The translations under genes were made by a program, and so were the position numbers. Positions 1-12,328 of a DNA stretch of 64,000 bases are shown in pieces. A model generated the notes under the pieces. That model did not search any database. It had not been told where the DNA came from and was given only the letters and a program-made list of their open reading frames with translations. Where the stretch lies: positions 51,274,803 to 51,338,802 of the forward strand of contig OY759270.1 of assembly GCA_963662155.1 (NCBI GenBank), in the 5' to 3' direction. The stretch comes from Lamellibrachia columna (lineage: Eukaryota > Annelida > Polychaeta > Sabellida > Siboglinidae). The stretch's first letter is position 1; each line of letters begins with the position of its first letter.

Positions 1-28
1 GGGAGAGACAAGAGCAAAGGAGTGGGAA

Positions 29-680
29 GTGGGGGAGAAAGGAGCGAAGGAGACAGGAGGGAAGGGGTCAGGACAGAATGTGATGGAGGGGATCGAACGG
101 AAGAGTTATTCTGCAGCAGTGATAGAGGGAGTGAGGAAGAGAGCGAGGGTGTTTGTGGGGGATTCGATAGTTAGGAAGACCGACAGAGTCTTAAACAAGG
201 GAGATGATGTGGTGGTCTGCTTGCCTGGAGCCAAAATAGAGGCGATAACTGAGAGGGTAAAAAACATCGTAGGCTCGGGTAAGGGTGGATCTGTTTTAGT
301 ACACGTAGAGACAAATAACGTAGAGAGGGAGGGTACAACTGCCATAGTTAGGAAATATAGGCAGTTGGTCAGAACACTAAAACAGACGCGGGTTGAGCAG
401 GTAATACTGTCAGGGATTTTACCTGTAATGGGCAGGAGGGGTCACAAATATCGAAATTGTCGGGGGATGGCAATTAATATGTTAGTCCAGACGTTATGTA
501 GGGAAGAGGAAGGTGGATTTATGGGGAAGTTTTGTTGGGAGGGCTGATATGTACATGAAGGATGGGCTTCATTTAAGTGGAAAGGGAGCGGCAGTATTCA
601 AGGACAAACTTTCAGCAGCAGTAGATAGTGACTTGGGTACAATGACAAATATTTTTGGAAGTAAACATTCTTTAAACTAG
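29..680 (+). pseudogene. LINE ORF1, SGNH/GDSL esterase-like domain, frameshifted
   Basis: The N-terminus is rich in Gly, Lys and Glu. The core shows VFVGDSIVRKTD (block I, catalytic-Ser-type GDS), then VHVETNNVE where SGNH proteins usually have a Gly before the T-N-N/D of block III. A one-base frameshift near 510-520 moves the frame so that DGLHLSGKGAAVF (block V, D-x-x-H) is read to a TAG at 678-680. CR1-clade ORF1 proteins are known to carry such esterase domains. The assignment is firm; the Glu in block III and the frameshift mean this copy makes no complete enzyme. Confidence 0.85.
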
Positions 681-702
681 AAGTGCAGGGGTTTACCTAG
701 AG

Positions 703-3552
703 GTGTCTCAAGCAGAACAAGAGGCCACTAGCACAGATAAACCAATATCAAATCATCCGAAAAACATATCTGAAAAAAGTTATAGATGCGTATGTTTAAA
801 TGCAAGGAGCATAGTAAATAAGAAAAACGAATTAAACATTATGGTAGAAGATATTGACCCTCACATAATTGGTATAACTGAATCATGGGCCAACATAGAT
901 ATAACAGATGCTGAATTAGGACTGACAGGATATGTAATGTTTAGGAAAGATCGAATAGGAAGAAGGGGCGGGGGAGGTATTTTATATGTTAAAGAATCTA
1001 TTCAGGCTTATGAAATAAAACTAGAAAGGGAAGCAGATTGCGATGAAGCTGTTTGGTGCAAAATTGTTTCAGGAAATTCAAAATTAACTATTGGATTAGT
1101 TTACCGAAGTCCAAACATAAACGAAGAGGACAACCCAAAAATAAAAACGCTATAAAGGAAGTTAGTAAAGGGGAATGTTTCATAATGGGAGATTTTAACC
1201 ATGGACACATACAATGGAATTCTCTAGAGAGCACAGGGATTGAGGACCAACAATTTCTATTTTTAATCCAGGATAGCTTTCTTACTCAGCACGTACTAGA
1301 ACCAACCAGGGGAGAAAATGTATTAGATATAGTTTTGTCATCACAAAAAGAATTAGTGGACAATGTAAAAATATTTGAACCATTGGGTAATAGTGACCAT
1401 AATCAAATACATTTTGACATCAATGTAAAATCAGAAAGTAAAAATAAGAAAACGTACAAGAGAAACTTCCACAAAGGTAACTACAAAGATATGAGAAAAT
1501 ACTTAGCAAAGCTAGATTGGAATACCATGCTGATGAATAAGACCGCAATTGAATGTTGGAATATTCTAAAATATGAAATTGAGAGTATCATCGATAAATT
1601 TGTTCCCTTCCAAAAACAAGGAAAACGGTGTAGAAAGAAACACTTGTCAAAAGAGGCTATTAGAAAAATAATGCTAAAACAAACTATGTGGAGGGTTTAT
1701 AGGCGTACCAGAAAGGACGAAGACTATGCAAAATACAAAGAGGCACTTAATGCAGCTACAACTGAAATCAGACAATCTAAAAGAAGCTATGAGCAAAAAC
1801 TAGCATGTAACATAAAAAATGACAGCAAGAGTTTTTATGCATATGTCAGGAGTAAACAAAACGTACAAGACAAGGTTGGAACTCTAGAAGACAGTGCTGG
1901 AAATATAATATCACAGGGTTTTTTAATGGCGGAAGACCTAAATGGTTACTTCAGTTCAGTGTTTACCAAAGAAGATATTAGTTCATTACCAGTTGCTGAT
2001 GCTAAATTTCAGGGGGCTAAATCTGGCAATTTAGGTCCGTTAGTTGTAATTCCAGAATTGGTAGCTAAGAAAATAAAGGCAATGAAGGATAACAAATCAC
2101 CGGGAGTGGATGGGATTCCTCCAAAATTACTAATGGAAACAGTAGAACAAATCAGTATACCACTTGCAAGAGTATTCAACTTGTCATTAAAAGAGGGAGT
2201 TGTTCCGTTTGAATGGAAAGAAGCAAACATCATACCATTATTTAAAAAGGGTTCGAGAAATAAGTCAGAGAATTACAGACCAGTGAGTTTAACGTCAGTG
2301 ATTTGTAAATTATTAGAAAGGTTAATTAAAGACCATATGGTGGAATTCCTCGTTAAGCATAAATTATTAAATTCATCTCAACATGGATTCCTTAAAGCGA
2401 GGTCATGCTTAACAAATATGTTATGTTTTTTGGAAGAAATCACTAAGTGGATAGACGTGGGTTCGCCAGTAGATATTATCTACTTAGATTTTCAGAAAGC
2501 TTTTGACAAAGTGCCACATCAAAGATTACTATTTAAATTAAAAGCATGGTATCGGGGATAGCATAACTGACTGGATATAACAATGGCTGACTGACAGAAG
2601 ACAACGAGTTGTAGTAGATGGAGAAGTTTCAAATTGGAAATCGGTTTTGAGTGGGGTACCTCAAGGATCAGTATTAGGACCTATATTATTCTTAATTTAT
2701 ATCAATGACTTGGACGACAGTATAACAAGTAACGTACTGAAATTTGCGGATGACACAAAACTGTTTAGAAAGGTTAATACTGATGGTGATAAACAACATT
2801 TACAAAACGATCTAGACAGATTAGTGAAATGGTCTGAGAAATGGCAGATGTTGTTCAATTTTGGGAAATGTAAATGCGTACATACAGGACATAGGAACTT
2901 GAATGTAAACTATAAAATGGGAGATACTGTTCTGGGTACTACTGTAAAAGAAAAGGACTTAGGAGTTACAATAAGCGCTGATATGAAAGTTTCAGAGCAG
3001 TGTGGTATTGCAGCTTCAAAGGGTAATCAAATTCTTGGATTGATTAGAAGAAACATAACATACAAGGGAAAAAAGTTAATTATACCTCTTTATAAAGCAA
3101 TAGTTAGACCTCATTTAGAATACTGTATACAATCATGGAGACCATATCGTAAGAAGGATATAGATACGCTTGAATGCATACAAAGGAGAGCAACTAAAAT
3201 GATTCCAGAACTGAGAGACCTTAGTTATGAAGAACGCTTGAAAGAATGTGGTTTAACAACTCTAGAGACAAGGAGGTTAAGAGGAGATCAGATTGAAGTT
3301 TTTAAGATATTGAATGGGTATGAAAATATTGATAGAAATATGTTTTTCTCACTCAAGAAGGATAGCAGAACTAGAGGACATGAGGTAAAATTAGTAAAGG
3401 ATCAATGTAGATTGGACATCAGGAAGCACTCGTTCTCACAGAGGACAATAAATGAATGGAACAAATTGTCTACATATTGTGTAACAGCTAGCAGCGTGAA
3501 TATGTTTAAAAACAAGGTTGACACATATCTCAGGAGGGCGGGCTATAAGTAG
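703..3552 (+). pseudogene. LINE ORF2: APE-type endonuclease and reverse transcriptase, broken
   Basis: Endonuclease motifs in order are CLNARSIVNKK, GITESWAN, GGGILYVKE, VYRSPN, GDFNHGHIQW and SDHNQIHF. RT motifs are KSPGVDGIPP, YRPVSLTSVICKLLER, QHGFLKARSC, YLDFQKAFDKVPH (motif A), SGVPQGSVLGPILF (motif B) and KFADDTKLF (motif C, catalytic Asp pair). The C-terminal region ends VNMFKNKVDTYLRRAGYK. Breaks: a one-base slip in the A-rich stretch near 1137-1150, a two-base loss near 2545 relative to the copy at 41 kb, and a GAA-to-TAA stop at 2578-2580. The first ATG of ORF2 is not certain; the open frame is already readable at 703. Confidence 0.93.
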
Positions 3553-3730
3553 ATGAACATTGTTGGACTCTCGATAAGCCAATGGCTTCCTTGTCCACTT
3601 GCCATCTGGGCCTTTGGCTTGGATGGCAAATCTTGTTAAATCTAGTTGTTTTATTTTATAATATGTTTTTGCCCTGAGATGTTATGTACAAGTTGTCGGC
3701 GTAGATAAAGTGTCAAGGTGGATAGGTTGG

Positions 3731-4303
3731 TCATTTATGTATAATGATAATTATGTTGAATAATATTGGCGCCAATACACTTCCCTGGGGTAATCCGTTT
3801 CTTTGTCTACGCCATCGACTCTTTTTACCATCCAGTGCCAAGACAAATCGCCTTTTTTCGAGCATATTGCGTACTAGGTAAGTGAGATGGAGGTCACCGG
3901 TCATCTCTAGCATTTTGGCGAGGAGGTGTTAGATCGATGAAAACAGCTCCGGTAATTAGTCATTTATTTCAAATTAATCTTCGATATTTTCTGTCAAGTT
4001 GAGAAGCTAGTCCATGCAAGATTTCCAGGACGGAACCCGGCCTGTTCTGAGATAATGTTTCCGTCAACGTGTTGGGCGAACCGGTTCAAGATCAATAGCT
4101 TGAACAGCTTGTAGGTGTGGCACAGCAGGCTGATGGGTCTGAAACTCTTTGACTCAGATGGGTCTTTCCCTTGTTTCAGGGGTGCCACTACCTTTGTATG
4201 TCATCCAGGCCTGTTGCTTTGTCATTTTCAGTGCGTTGGTACCGGCTTCGACTTCTGCTGCATTGAACATGTTAGTAAACCCCGCGTCACTGGGGCATCT
4301 TAG
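3731..4303 (-). mobile_element. Degraded LINE reverse-transcriptase fragment (second family)
   Basis: On the minus strand the motifs APLKQGKDPSESKSFRPIS, LLILNRFAQHVD, EQAGFRPG, then MLEMTGDLHLTYLVRNML and NGLPQGSVLAPILFNI follow RT order, covering fingers to motif B. The stretch between 3914 and 3994 still reads as LLNLTE-like sequence but has several stops, so motif A is destroyed. Motif C is absent: the fragment ends just after motif B. The family differs from family A and resembles jockey-superfamily elements. Confidence 0.8.
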
Positions 4304-4646
4304 CAGCAGTTGATGAACAACGTGGTCTGCTGTAGTGTTGTAGTGTTATTTAGGCTTTCATGGATCGTTGCAGAGTATTCGTATCATTATTACAGACTTA
4401 TTGCTACTTTGTAATATGTATGACGATTCAATCAGTCTCTGCCATGATTTACAGCGTTCCTCTAAGATGGTGCTCATCAGCTCCTCTCCTGTCTCAATGG
4501 TATCTTCGGCTTAGGGATCTGATTCCTATTTATGTATGTATTAAGTTTACGTTTCAGCCGACGCGGGTGTCAAGCCGTGGCCATAGAACTACTCGCATAC
4601 TTTGTACGAGGCTGCACTCAGATCTACTCTTAAACTTTCAGTGTCA

Positions 4647-4707
<61 letters not shown>

Positions 4708-5069
4708 AACCTACTAACATTGCTCGATTATAATGTACCCTGTACTACCCACAAGGTTTCATCGTGCTGTGAAAAGAACTATCCACAAACGTACACTGCA
4801 TAACCAAAACTACTCACCGTCTGGGTACACATCGTGTCGACTCAGCAAATGTCAGTTTGTTGCCGTTCATACTCTGTTTGTGGTTGGTGTATCGAGCCAT
4901 TGCTAATGTTTGTGCAACTTGTTAAACATACAGCGTCGTTGAAAGCAATATATAATATTACTTAATCATTAACGTGCTGACGTGACTGGGGATACGATTG
5001 AAGGAAAGTCCGTGGCGTTCAATCACACTGTGATGTAGAATTATATGCGAACTGCTGAGTCACGATGCC
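4304..5069. other. No gene seen; contains a short (AT)n array
   Basis: Nothing recognisable in any frame except an (AT)n dinucleotide run at 4648-4705 (about 29 copies). Confidence 0.6.
4648..4705. repeat. (AT)n microsatellite
   Basis: Uninterrupted alternating A/T of about 58 bases. Confidence 0.95.
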
Positions 5070-5417
5070 GCTCAAACTCCCCGCCAGTGGCGCTACTAAA
5101 CATTTCACCACTGCAACAACTTACATTTCATGTGCAGATTCTGCACATTTAAATTTGGTACACTCGTAAGTGTTGTCAAGAAAGCTCTCACTTTCAGTTG
5201 TATATAATTGTGGACAGTGTTTGCGTTGAAATATGTCTAGAAACACAACAACGTTCGTTTTTGTTTGAAACTATGTTACATATTCACTGAAACAAGTCGT
5301 CAACAACAATCACGTTGCCCAACCAACCGCTTGTTCATATCGCTCCGTAACTGTCCATCGTGAATTTATAATCAAGTTTTGGCAGTTTGGCGCTGGGTGG
5401 CGCCACTGTTGGGGAGT
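5070..5417. repeat. MITE-like element with inverted ends carrying TGGCGCCA-type cores
   Basis: The left edge reads ACTCCCCGCCAGTGGCGC and the right edge GGTGGCGCCACTGTTGGGGA, an inverted pair about 350 bases apart with no coding capacity between them. The same edge sequence borders or lies inside repeats at 23.9-24.2, 36.6-36.9 and 55.5-55.9 kb, so this is a dispersed family. Confidence 0.6.
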
Positions 5418-5639
5418 GTGGACAACGCTGTACGTGATGGATCAGATCATAGTTACTTCCAACTGTTGTTCTGAATATAGTGAAGCAATAGCTGTCAACA
5501 TTACCGCTTTCGGCAGGAAATCCCGCTTTTCACCTTGATCTCGCTTTCCTGCTTTTTGACTGAAATGTCCCGCTTTTTTTGGCACTTTTCCCCAAATTTT
5601 TTACCCCAAAATTAAATATATTTCTTGCATTTTGGCATT

Positions 5640-6725
5640 GGGCTCGGCGTGAAAAACGATGTTAAACGACACACAGAGTGCGACTGCCATAGAACGAAGG
5701 CTTCTGCTGTATGGGTGGTTGTATCGCTCGGTGTGTCGCCGCCGGCACCGAGGTTTAACAAGATTTAACAAGATTGCCCTCTCCAACAACAAGTTCCAGA
5801 TGGCAAGTGGACAAGGAAGCCATTGGCTTATCGAGAGTCCAACAATTTTCTCATCTATGTGTAGCCCGCCCTTATAAGATATCTGTCAATTCTATTTTTA
5901 AACATATTCACACTACTAGCATTAACACAATCATTTGGCAGTTTGTTCCATTCATTTATCACCCTCTGTGAGAAAGAGTACTTTCTCATGTCCAACCTAC
6001 ACTGTTCCTTAACTAATGCTGCTTTGTGACCTCTGGTTCTACTGCCTTCTTTAAGTTTGAAGAACATATTCCTATCAACATCCTCATAACCGTTCACTAT
6101 TTTAAACACTTCTATTTGGTCTCCTCTTAGTCTCCTGGTCTCTAGTGTTGTCAAACCACACTGTAATAAGCGACTTTCATAACTAAGGTCTCTTAATTCT
6201 GGAATCATTTTAGTTGCTCTTCGTTGTATTCTTTCTAACTTGTCTATGTCTTTTTTTACGATATGGCATCCATGCTTGAATACAATATTCAAAATGTGGT
6301 CTAACTATTGCTTTGTACAGGGGTACAATTAGATGTTTCTCCTTATATGTGTTAGTTCTCCTAATTAGCCCTAGAATTTGATTTCCTTTCGAAGCAGCAA
6401 TCCCACATTGCTCTGAAAATTTCATGTCAGCACTAAATTTTACTCCTAAATCCTTTTCTTGTGTGGTTCTACCTAGTACAGCATCCCCCATTTTATATTC
6501 CTCGTCCATATTTCCAGGTTGACAGGGCAACGGCAGCAGAAAATATGTTTGCCAATTTTATTGCCAAGAGCAACTTCCCGTTGACGACAACGGATGATTT
6601 TAGCAAGACGGTTCGGACAATGTTTCTCGATTCTGACATTGCCAAAAAAGTTCTTGGGCGGGGAGAACCACGACCACCCAGATCATCAAGGGAGCGCTTG
6701 CTCCAGACTTTAATCGAGTACGTTT
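5640..6725 (+). mobile_element. hAT-like (BED-finger/DUF4371-type) fragment, split by a LINE
   Basis: The left piece (about 5645-5745) reads KNDVKRHTECDCHRTKASA, resembling the H-x5-H end of a BED-type zinc finger. The right piece (about 6525-6725) reads ENMFANFIAKSNFPL and SKTVRTMFLDSDIAKKV, which follows the N-terminal pattern of DUF4371/hAT-like proteins (F-x-x-F, L, D-S-x-I-A-K). Family A LINE sequence lies exactly between them. Neither piece has a catalytic domain. The family assignment rests on pattern memory and should be checked by a profile search. Confidence 0.5.
5750..6525 (-). mobile_element. LINE family A copy 2, 5'-truncated
   Basis: Minus-strand copy of the RT C-terminal part. 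It is recognisable from EYKMGDAVLG, EKDLGVKFSADMKFSEQ and YKAIVRPHFEYCIQAW, then after a frameshift near 6245 RRATKMIPELRDLSYE and VNMFKNRIDRYLIRAGYT. Its 3' terminus, on the low-coordinate side, shows the tandem AATCTTGTTAAATCTTGTTA tail, confirming orientation. It diverges clearly from copies 1, 3 and 4, so it is an older insertion or a subfamily. Confidence 0.88.
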
Positions 6726-7360
6726 CTTATTATTATTTAAAAAATGTCTGCCACATATAACTACTATCAAGCACACTCTTCAAAGTGAATGACAATGTTT
6801 AATCGTTATCAACCCTGAAAGGCCCAAACACCTTCCTGAATAGTTAGTGTAGCCTACAATCGCCAGATGCCAGCACTAAGCAGCCTATGTGTAATTTTAG
6901 ACTTGAAGTATGATTATGTAAGTAATGTAATGTTATGTTCAGTGATGTCTAGTCAACAAGGACCTCTATATATTGTGACATATATGTCACGTGGGGCCAT
7001 AAGGGATTAAGGAGTCAGAGTCAACATTTTCTAGCTGTAATGTTCACTTACTTCTCCTCTTATGCTCTGTTTGGTGTATATAAGGTCACTGAATTGTTAT
7101 TTATATGCAATATACTGTTTTTACAATTATTCATGATGAAAACATATGAAATTATGTTTTAATGGTGGTAAAAATTAAGAGTAAACCAACTGTATTTTGT
7201 AAAAAAAAAAAAAATTATGATTTTGGTTGACTATCCCATTAAATATTGGTTTAAATGAATTGTTGCGTTCTTTTTTGTGTATGAGTGTTGCTATTACAAC
7301 AATTTCCTTGTAAATCATTTGATGTGGTCATTTGGATGACATGTGCTTGCGCGCGCATAT

Positions 7361-7437
7361 GTCGTGAGCTGTACTCAAAATTGACTTTTGCAATATTGTA
7401 CTGCAATAAGCAATACACCGAGTAGTGTGCACACACT
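7361..7437 (+). repeat. Dispersed repeat R7, copy 1
   Basis: Shares TACTGCAATA, GCAATA and CCGAGTAGTGT in the same order and orientation with 11176-11295, ending in GTGCACAC next to CTGGT. It is short, non-coding and of unknown class. Confidence 0.5.
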
Positions 7438-8865
7438 GGTATCTAAATACAGGCTGAATACAGTTACTAAATAGAATCACTGAAATCGGTTAATTTGTTA
7501 ATTTTATTCAGGCACTACATTGGGCTTTACTCTACAGCCGGACGTAGCGTAACCGTGGTCTGACCCCCTATCTTGTAGCATCTATAATGAGCTGCCAACC
7601 TCCATTGTGTTCGTCGGCGGAATGTATTAATTGTAGATAGCGGCATATAATAGAGCAACGTCTCGATAAACGAACCAGTTGTGTAAAACACACAGGACTT
7701 GACCAGTAGCAAACTGAAATTTGTCGGAACGACACCATGTGTATCAACACGGCGAGTATTTGTTGGTACTGCGTTGTATAAAGTCTGAATAGGTTTAGCA
7801 CATTGTTGTACACAGTCTAGATCGTTAATACAGCGCTGTATACAGTGAACAGCTATTTGCATCAGGTAGAATATCTGGTTCGAGAGGAGAATGTGTCCCG
7901 AGTAACGATGCTATGTTGTCTTTAGTTGCACGTGCCTTCGGGTGGCGGTGTAGTGAAACGACAGTCAGTCAAAGTCAAACAACCATCCTTCATTCTTTCT
8001 TTATGATAGTATGTACGTCGCATTGTCTATTGTGTCACATCGCGTTAACATCTCTCGAAAAATCGAGAGAAAAAACAGAATCGAACAGAGGGAAACGTTC
8101 CAATAATATATATGTGCAGCGACCATGTGTTTTCCTATATGCAATGAGTACCTAAGCTATTACTAATGTACAAAATACCAACATACTGGAGCTTAAGTTT
8201 ACCACATCCTATATACTGCTTAACTTAAACTACTGATGGAATTAGTTATCGTAATGCCAATATGAGTAGTCAGGTGAAATTCCATTAACTTTCCTTCTTC
8301 TTTTGGGAAGAAAAAGACGTCGGAAAACTAAGTCACAGTACTGAAGGGATTCGACAAGAAAACCTTTCAGCTCTGGTAACAATGGTTTTCAGAAAAAAAA
8401 ACTAAATCAACAGTTTGATATAAACCGTTTCCACTGGTAAGATAGACGAGGCATCAAAGACTGAGATAAAAAAAGTGTCAAACGTGACAAAGATACCACT
8501 TTAATAAACAATATTATCAACGCACATAATATGTGTACGGGTATGATATTTATTTCTATTCTGCTGTTCCATTTTGTTAGCTCGATAAGTTTATAGCTGC
8601 TGCGAGTATCATACTAATTTAGCATGTTGTTTTATTTATATGTTTCGGCTTGAATCTTGCAATCTCCAAATGATTTATTTTCTTGCATGTATTTTAATAT
8701 CATGCATACCATTTGACTGAACTGTCCTAAGTAATATGCGGTAACCCCAAGATTTACATCGCTACCTACACAGCTACATTACATAGACTAGCAAAAACGC
8801 CTGTCCCCAGGACGGGATAACTTGTACTACGTACTCTCAAACGGTTTATGTACCGTAAGTATTCG

Positions 8866-8987
8866 CTGCGCGCGCGCGTGCGTTTTTTCTGCTATTGTTG
8901 GAAGTTAACGTTTTACGTAATAAACCGCCATCTTTCGCCTCGCGCGCGCGTGGTTTCTTCGATTGTTGGAAGTTAACGTTTTACGTA
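8866..8987 (+). repeat. Direct duplication with (CG)n heads
   Basis: The 26-base word beginning ATTGTTGGAAGTTAACG and ending TTTTACGTA occurs at 8894-8919 and again at 8962-8987 (offset 68). Each copy is preceded by a CGCGCGCGCG run. Confidence 0.85.
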
Positions 8988-11175
8988 GCGAACATTTGTT
9001 GATTTACCATAAAAACCACTAAGAACCCTTGATGTACGGGGTATTTAAAAAAAATAAAGGCGTTCATTCGTGGGGTCGTAGACTAATCCTTGAAAGTTTG
9101 GCGCCCGAGGTGCACGCCGTCTAGGAGGAAAACGTGAACAAATATACAAGCATATGCTAGCCCGATTATGGTTAGATTGCATAGATTTGCATAGTCTCAC
9201 GCATTTTGCGTGATACTCCATTTCACGCTGTCACGCAGATATGTGTAAATCTCACGCATTTTGAACAGTTCAATAAATACATAATACAAACAAGCTTATT
9301 TCCATGCACGTGTTGATTTAATATTAAATATTATGTCCATGCACATGCTGGCAGCGCAGGGCGTCCAGTGGATTCCTAGTTCACTGTTATCATCGTTAGT
9401 GATGTTGCGCGTGAACGCCACTTGTGGATTCACTCATGGCTACTGACATACTGCCCATGTGACAGCCCCGTGTCTCACTGTCAGAGTGGTCATGGTATGG
9501 CAATGGTTCGTTGGCATACTCACTGCAAAACTAGCAATGGACCATCTCTTGGCATTTGAACTGGCAAAACAAATGCTTAAAACTAAATAAAAGTATTGGC
9601 TATGCACCTAAAATAGATAATAAAAACTAACCATGTGCAACTAAAATCAGGAGTATCACGCCAGGGCTGGCATATTAACCAGCGCGACCCATATGCGCAT
9701 ACGCAGATCAATGATAACTTGGTAACCTAGACAACAAGTGACATATTAACAGGGAGGCAGGCATACCCAGATCCAACGCAAAGTCTCAAACAAACGTGTC
9801 ATTTGGCCAGGAAGAGTACTAATTTAGCAAACAAAGGCCAAATATGTTACATATGTTGAGTATGGACGCAAGTAGCATGGCCATATCCTATTGGCAAAAG
9901 TAGGAATAGATGTATGCAAATATATTTTCATTTGGCGAGCGAATTTGCTAGACTTTGACACTCGTGTCGTAGGATTATCTAACAGCATGGCGCAGCCCAT
10001 AACCTTAAAATGATGTCTATTCAACAAGGTTTTCTTACTAAACCACTGACGTGATATTCTTAATCATAGTTACAAATGGTTATGTTTTGTAAAGGTGCAT
10101 AGGCCCAAAACCATAACTTTTGTTTCCCTTTACTATTAGCTGACAATATCTGGTCGAAGTTTCGCGTTGGACAGGCACTCTTCAATTGACTGCACAGTGT
10201 AACTGTGGTATTCAGGCCATAATGTTAGAAGTAGGCCGTTAATAATTTTGTCGAATGCTTCTGGTGACGAAGCTGATATTTGGTGAAAGCAGTGGTGTAT
10301 AAAATCGGTACGCGATAGAAGTTACGTCAAATTGGAAGCCTACCGCCTGCATCGGCAAGGGTAGCATGTAAGAATTTGTGCTAATGGCTGGTAAACTGTT
10401 GGCGACTAAAAGTCGGTATGTGTATCGCGGGCCTAACACAACTTCCGGCAGTTGAGCCGAATGTAGTGCGACCCGCCGCTTTGACAACGACCACCTCCTT
10501 TTACTTCGACCTGAGCGCGGCAGTTTCTGCTAATGTGGTAAGACAACAGTTGAATGTCATGTTGATGGCCATGTTAATGTGCTGTGTGATTGTGAAAAAA
10601 ATAAATCATCAAATATTTTAAACACCACGACACCCACTGACACTACGGTACCAAAGGGCTGAAAGACCATTGTCAAAACATATATTTGTAATACTTTAAT
10701 TGTTTCACAAACACGATTACCAAACAAGCCGTTTTAACAAAACATATTATTACATCTACCGGTGTTTAAGAAATGTCACGACCAAAATTTATGCGCATCT
10801 TCAAATCAGCTGCATAAAGTAAAATCACACTGTCAAAAACAAATACTTGAAATACACTACTGTTATGTTCTCAAAAATAGTTTTAATACCTTTCTGTTTT
10901 ATAACATAGTATATATATGCTAACATTGAATAATAATAATAACAATAATAATAATAAGACATGGTATTATGGAAGTATTGTTTATTTCATATTCGACACA
11001 TATACTTTTATGGAATTATGGATTCTTATGGCGAACAAAATGTTAATTACAAAATGGATAATAAATTAATAATAATACATATTGCAATACCCTTGAAATC
11101 AATGCAAACACATTGTGAGTATTTGCGTATAGGTTGAAATACTCGCAATGTTATGGTGCCATTTTTCACAAAATA

Positions 11176-11295
11176 TTGTAAATAATTCGCAGTAAATTGA
11201 GTATTGCAATACTATACTGCAATACGCAATATTCCGAGTAGTGTAAAAAAATATTACTTTCAAGATTATCACAAAATGTCGAAGTGTGCACACTG
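11176..11295 (+). repeat. Dispersed repeat R7, copy 2
   Basis: Second copy of the sequence at 7361-7437, with an extra ~30 bases between CCGAGTAGTGT and GTGTGCACACTGG. Confidence 0.5.
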
Positions 11296-11299
11296 GTTC

Positions 11300-11920
11300 G
11301 GCAACAGTAGTTATTCTGTCTCCTTGTGTCTCTCATACAGTGACGTTTCTACACTCCATGCACTTCAGTAGCTACTCTCTCCTAGTAAATTCGATAATTA
11401 AGACACATGTTATAGCTAAGGTTTTCTCAGTTGCGCATCAACTGTGTGGAATACACTCCCGATTAGCGTTAGATCAGTAGGAAATATTCAGGCGAAAACT
11501 GTTTATTTTGGGAAGAAATGGTCAAATAAATTCTAGATCTGGTTTTATGACAAAGTTGGCATTATTCATCAAAATCATTCACTGGTTGTTTAAAAGGAAA
11601 CACAAATCATGGTTTTGAGCCTATGTTCATACAAGGGTTTCTAACACATGAACACTTGCAACTACAATTAAGAATATCCCGACCGTGGTTTACAAGGAAA
11701 ACCCTGTTAAAAACACACAACATACTAATGTCATTGGCCGCGCCATACTGTTAGATAACTCTGCCCCACGAGGGTCACAATCTACCCAAATTCTTTCGCC
11801 AAACGGAAATATATTCGTATACACCTATTCCTTTGCTTGCCAGTAATATGACCGTGCGTCCAAACTCAACCTATGTGACATATTTTGGTCTTTGTTTACT
11901 ATGTCAGTTCTCAAATATAT
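11300..11920. other. No gene seen
   Basis: AT-rich sequence. No motif, splice-bounded exon or RNA gene was recognised. Confidence 0.5.
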
Positions 11921-11938
11921 AATGTATATATATATATG

Positions 11939-12027
<89 letters not shown>

Positions 12028-12034
12028 GTATATA

Positions 12035-12080
<46 letters not shown>

Positions 12081-12089
12081 CATATATAT
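11921..12089. repeat. (AT)n array with interspersed GTAT variants
   Basis: Nearly pure alternating A/T with regularly placed ATGTAT variants at both ends. It runs directly into the TIR of the first palindromic element. Confidence 0.95.
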
Positions 12090-12115
12090 AGCGGACACGT
12101 CAGATGCTAAGATCA

Positions 12116-12163
<48 letters not shown>

Positions 12164-12190
12164 TGATCTTAGCATCTGACGTGTCCGCTA
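12090..12190. mobile_element. (TA)n-centred inverted-repeat element, copy 1
   Basis: Left arm AGCGGACACGTCAGATGCTA followed by AGATCAGTA, then pure (TA)n, then the exact reverse complement ending GACGTGTCCGCT. The structure is arm (~29 bases), (TA)n spacer of about 40 bases, arm. There is no coding capacity. It would form a cruciform or hairpin. Confidence 0.85.
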
Positions 12191-12210
12191 TATATATATA
12201 TATATATATA

Positions 12211-12242
12211 ATGGTCAGCGGACACGTCAGATGCTAAGGTCA

Positions 12243-12294
<52 letters not shown>

Positions 12295-12328
12295 TGATCT
12301 TAGCATCTGACGTGTCCGCTGACCATTA
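12211..12328. mobile_element. (TA)n-centred inverted-repeat element, copy 2
   Basis: Same arms as copy 1 but extended outward by AATGGTC (left) and GACCATT (right), giving arms of about 37 bases around a (TA)n core. The two copies are separated only by (AT)n, so the cluster can also fold across copies. The outer ends suggest a MITE that was mobilised by its TIR. Confidence 0.85.

Larger units (their letters stand above)
1..3640 (+). mobile_element. CR1/L2-like LINE, family A copy 1 (near full length)
   Basis: Non-LTR retrotransposon with the order ORF1 (SGNH/esterase-like), ORF2 endonuclease, reverse transcriptase and a short 3' UTR. The left end is cut by the window. The 3' UTR (3553-3640) begins TAGATGAACATTGTTGG and ends in a short AATCTTGTTAAATCTAG tail; other copies here end in heptamers of the ATCTTGT type, which is usual for self-primed CR1/L2-type 3' ends. 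Frameshifts and a nonsense codon show this copy is dead. It is the longest representative of the family that recurs at 5.75, 12.8, 32.4 and 39.9 kb. Confidence 0.93.
6760..11175. other. No gene supported; AT-rich intergenic DNA with small repeats
   Basis: Both strands were read. Short open frames such as 7527-7862 (minus) and 7913-8155 (plus) have no recognisable motif, splice context or homologue. The stretch holds a poly-A run at about 7200-7213, a copy of a dispersed repeat at 7361-7437, a (CG)n-containing direct duplication at 8866-8987, and a short (AAT)n patch near 10930-10955. Confidence 0.6.

Noticed and set aside
7527..7862. 111-codon minus-strand frame
   Set aside because: No motif, no homologue recognised and no splice signals; length is within chance for this composition.
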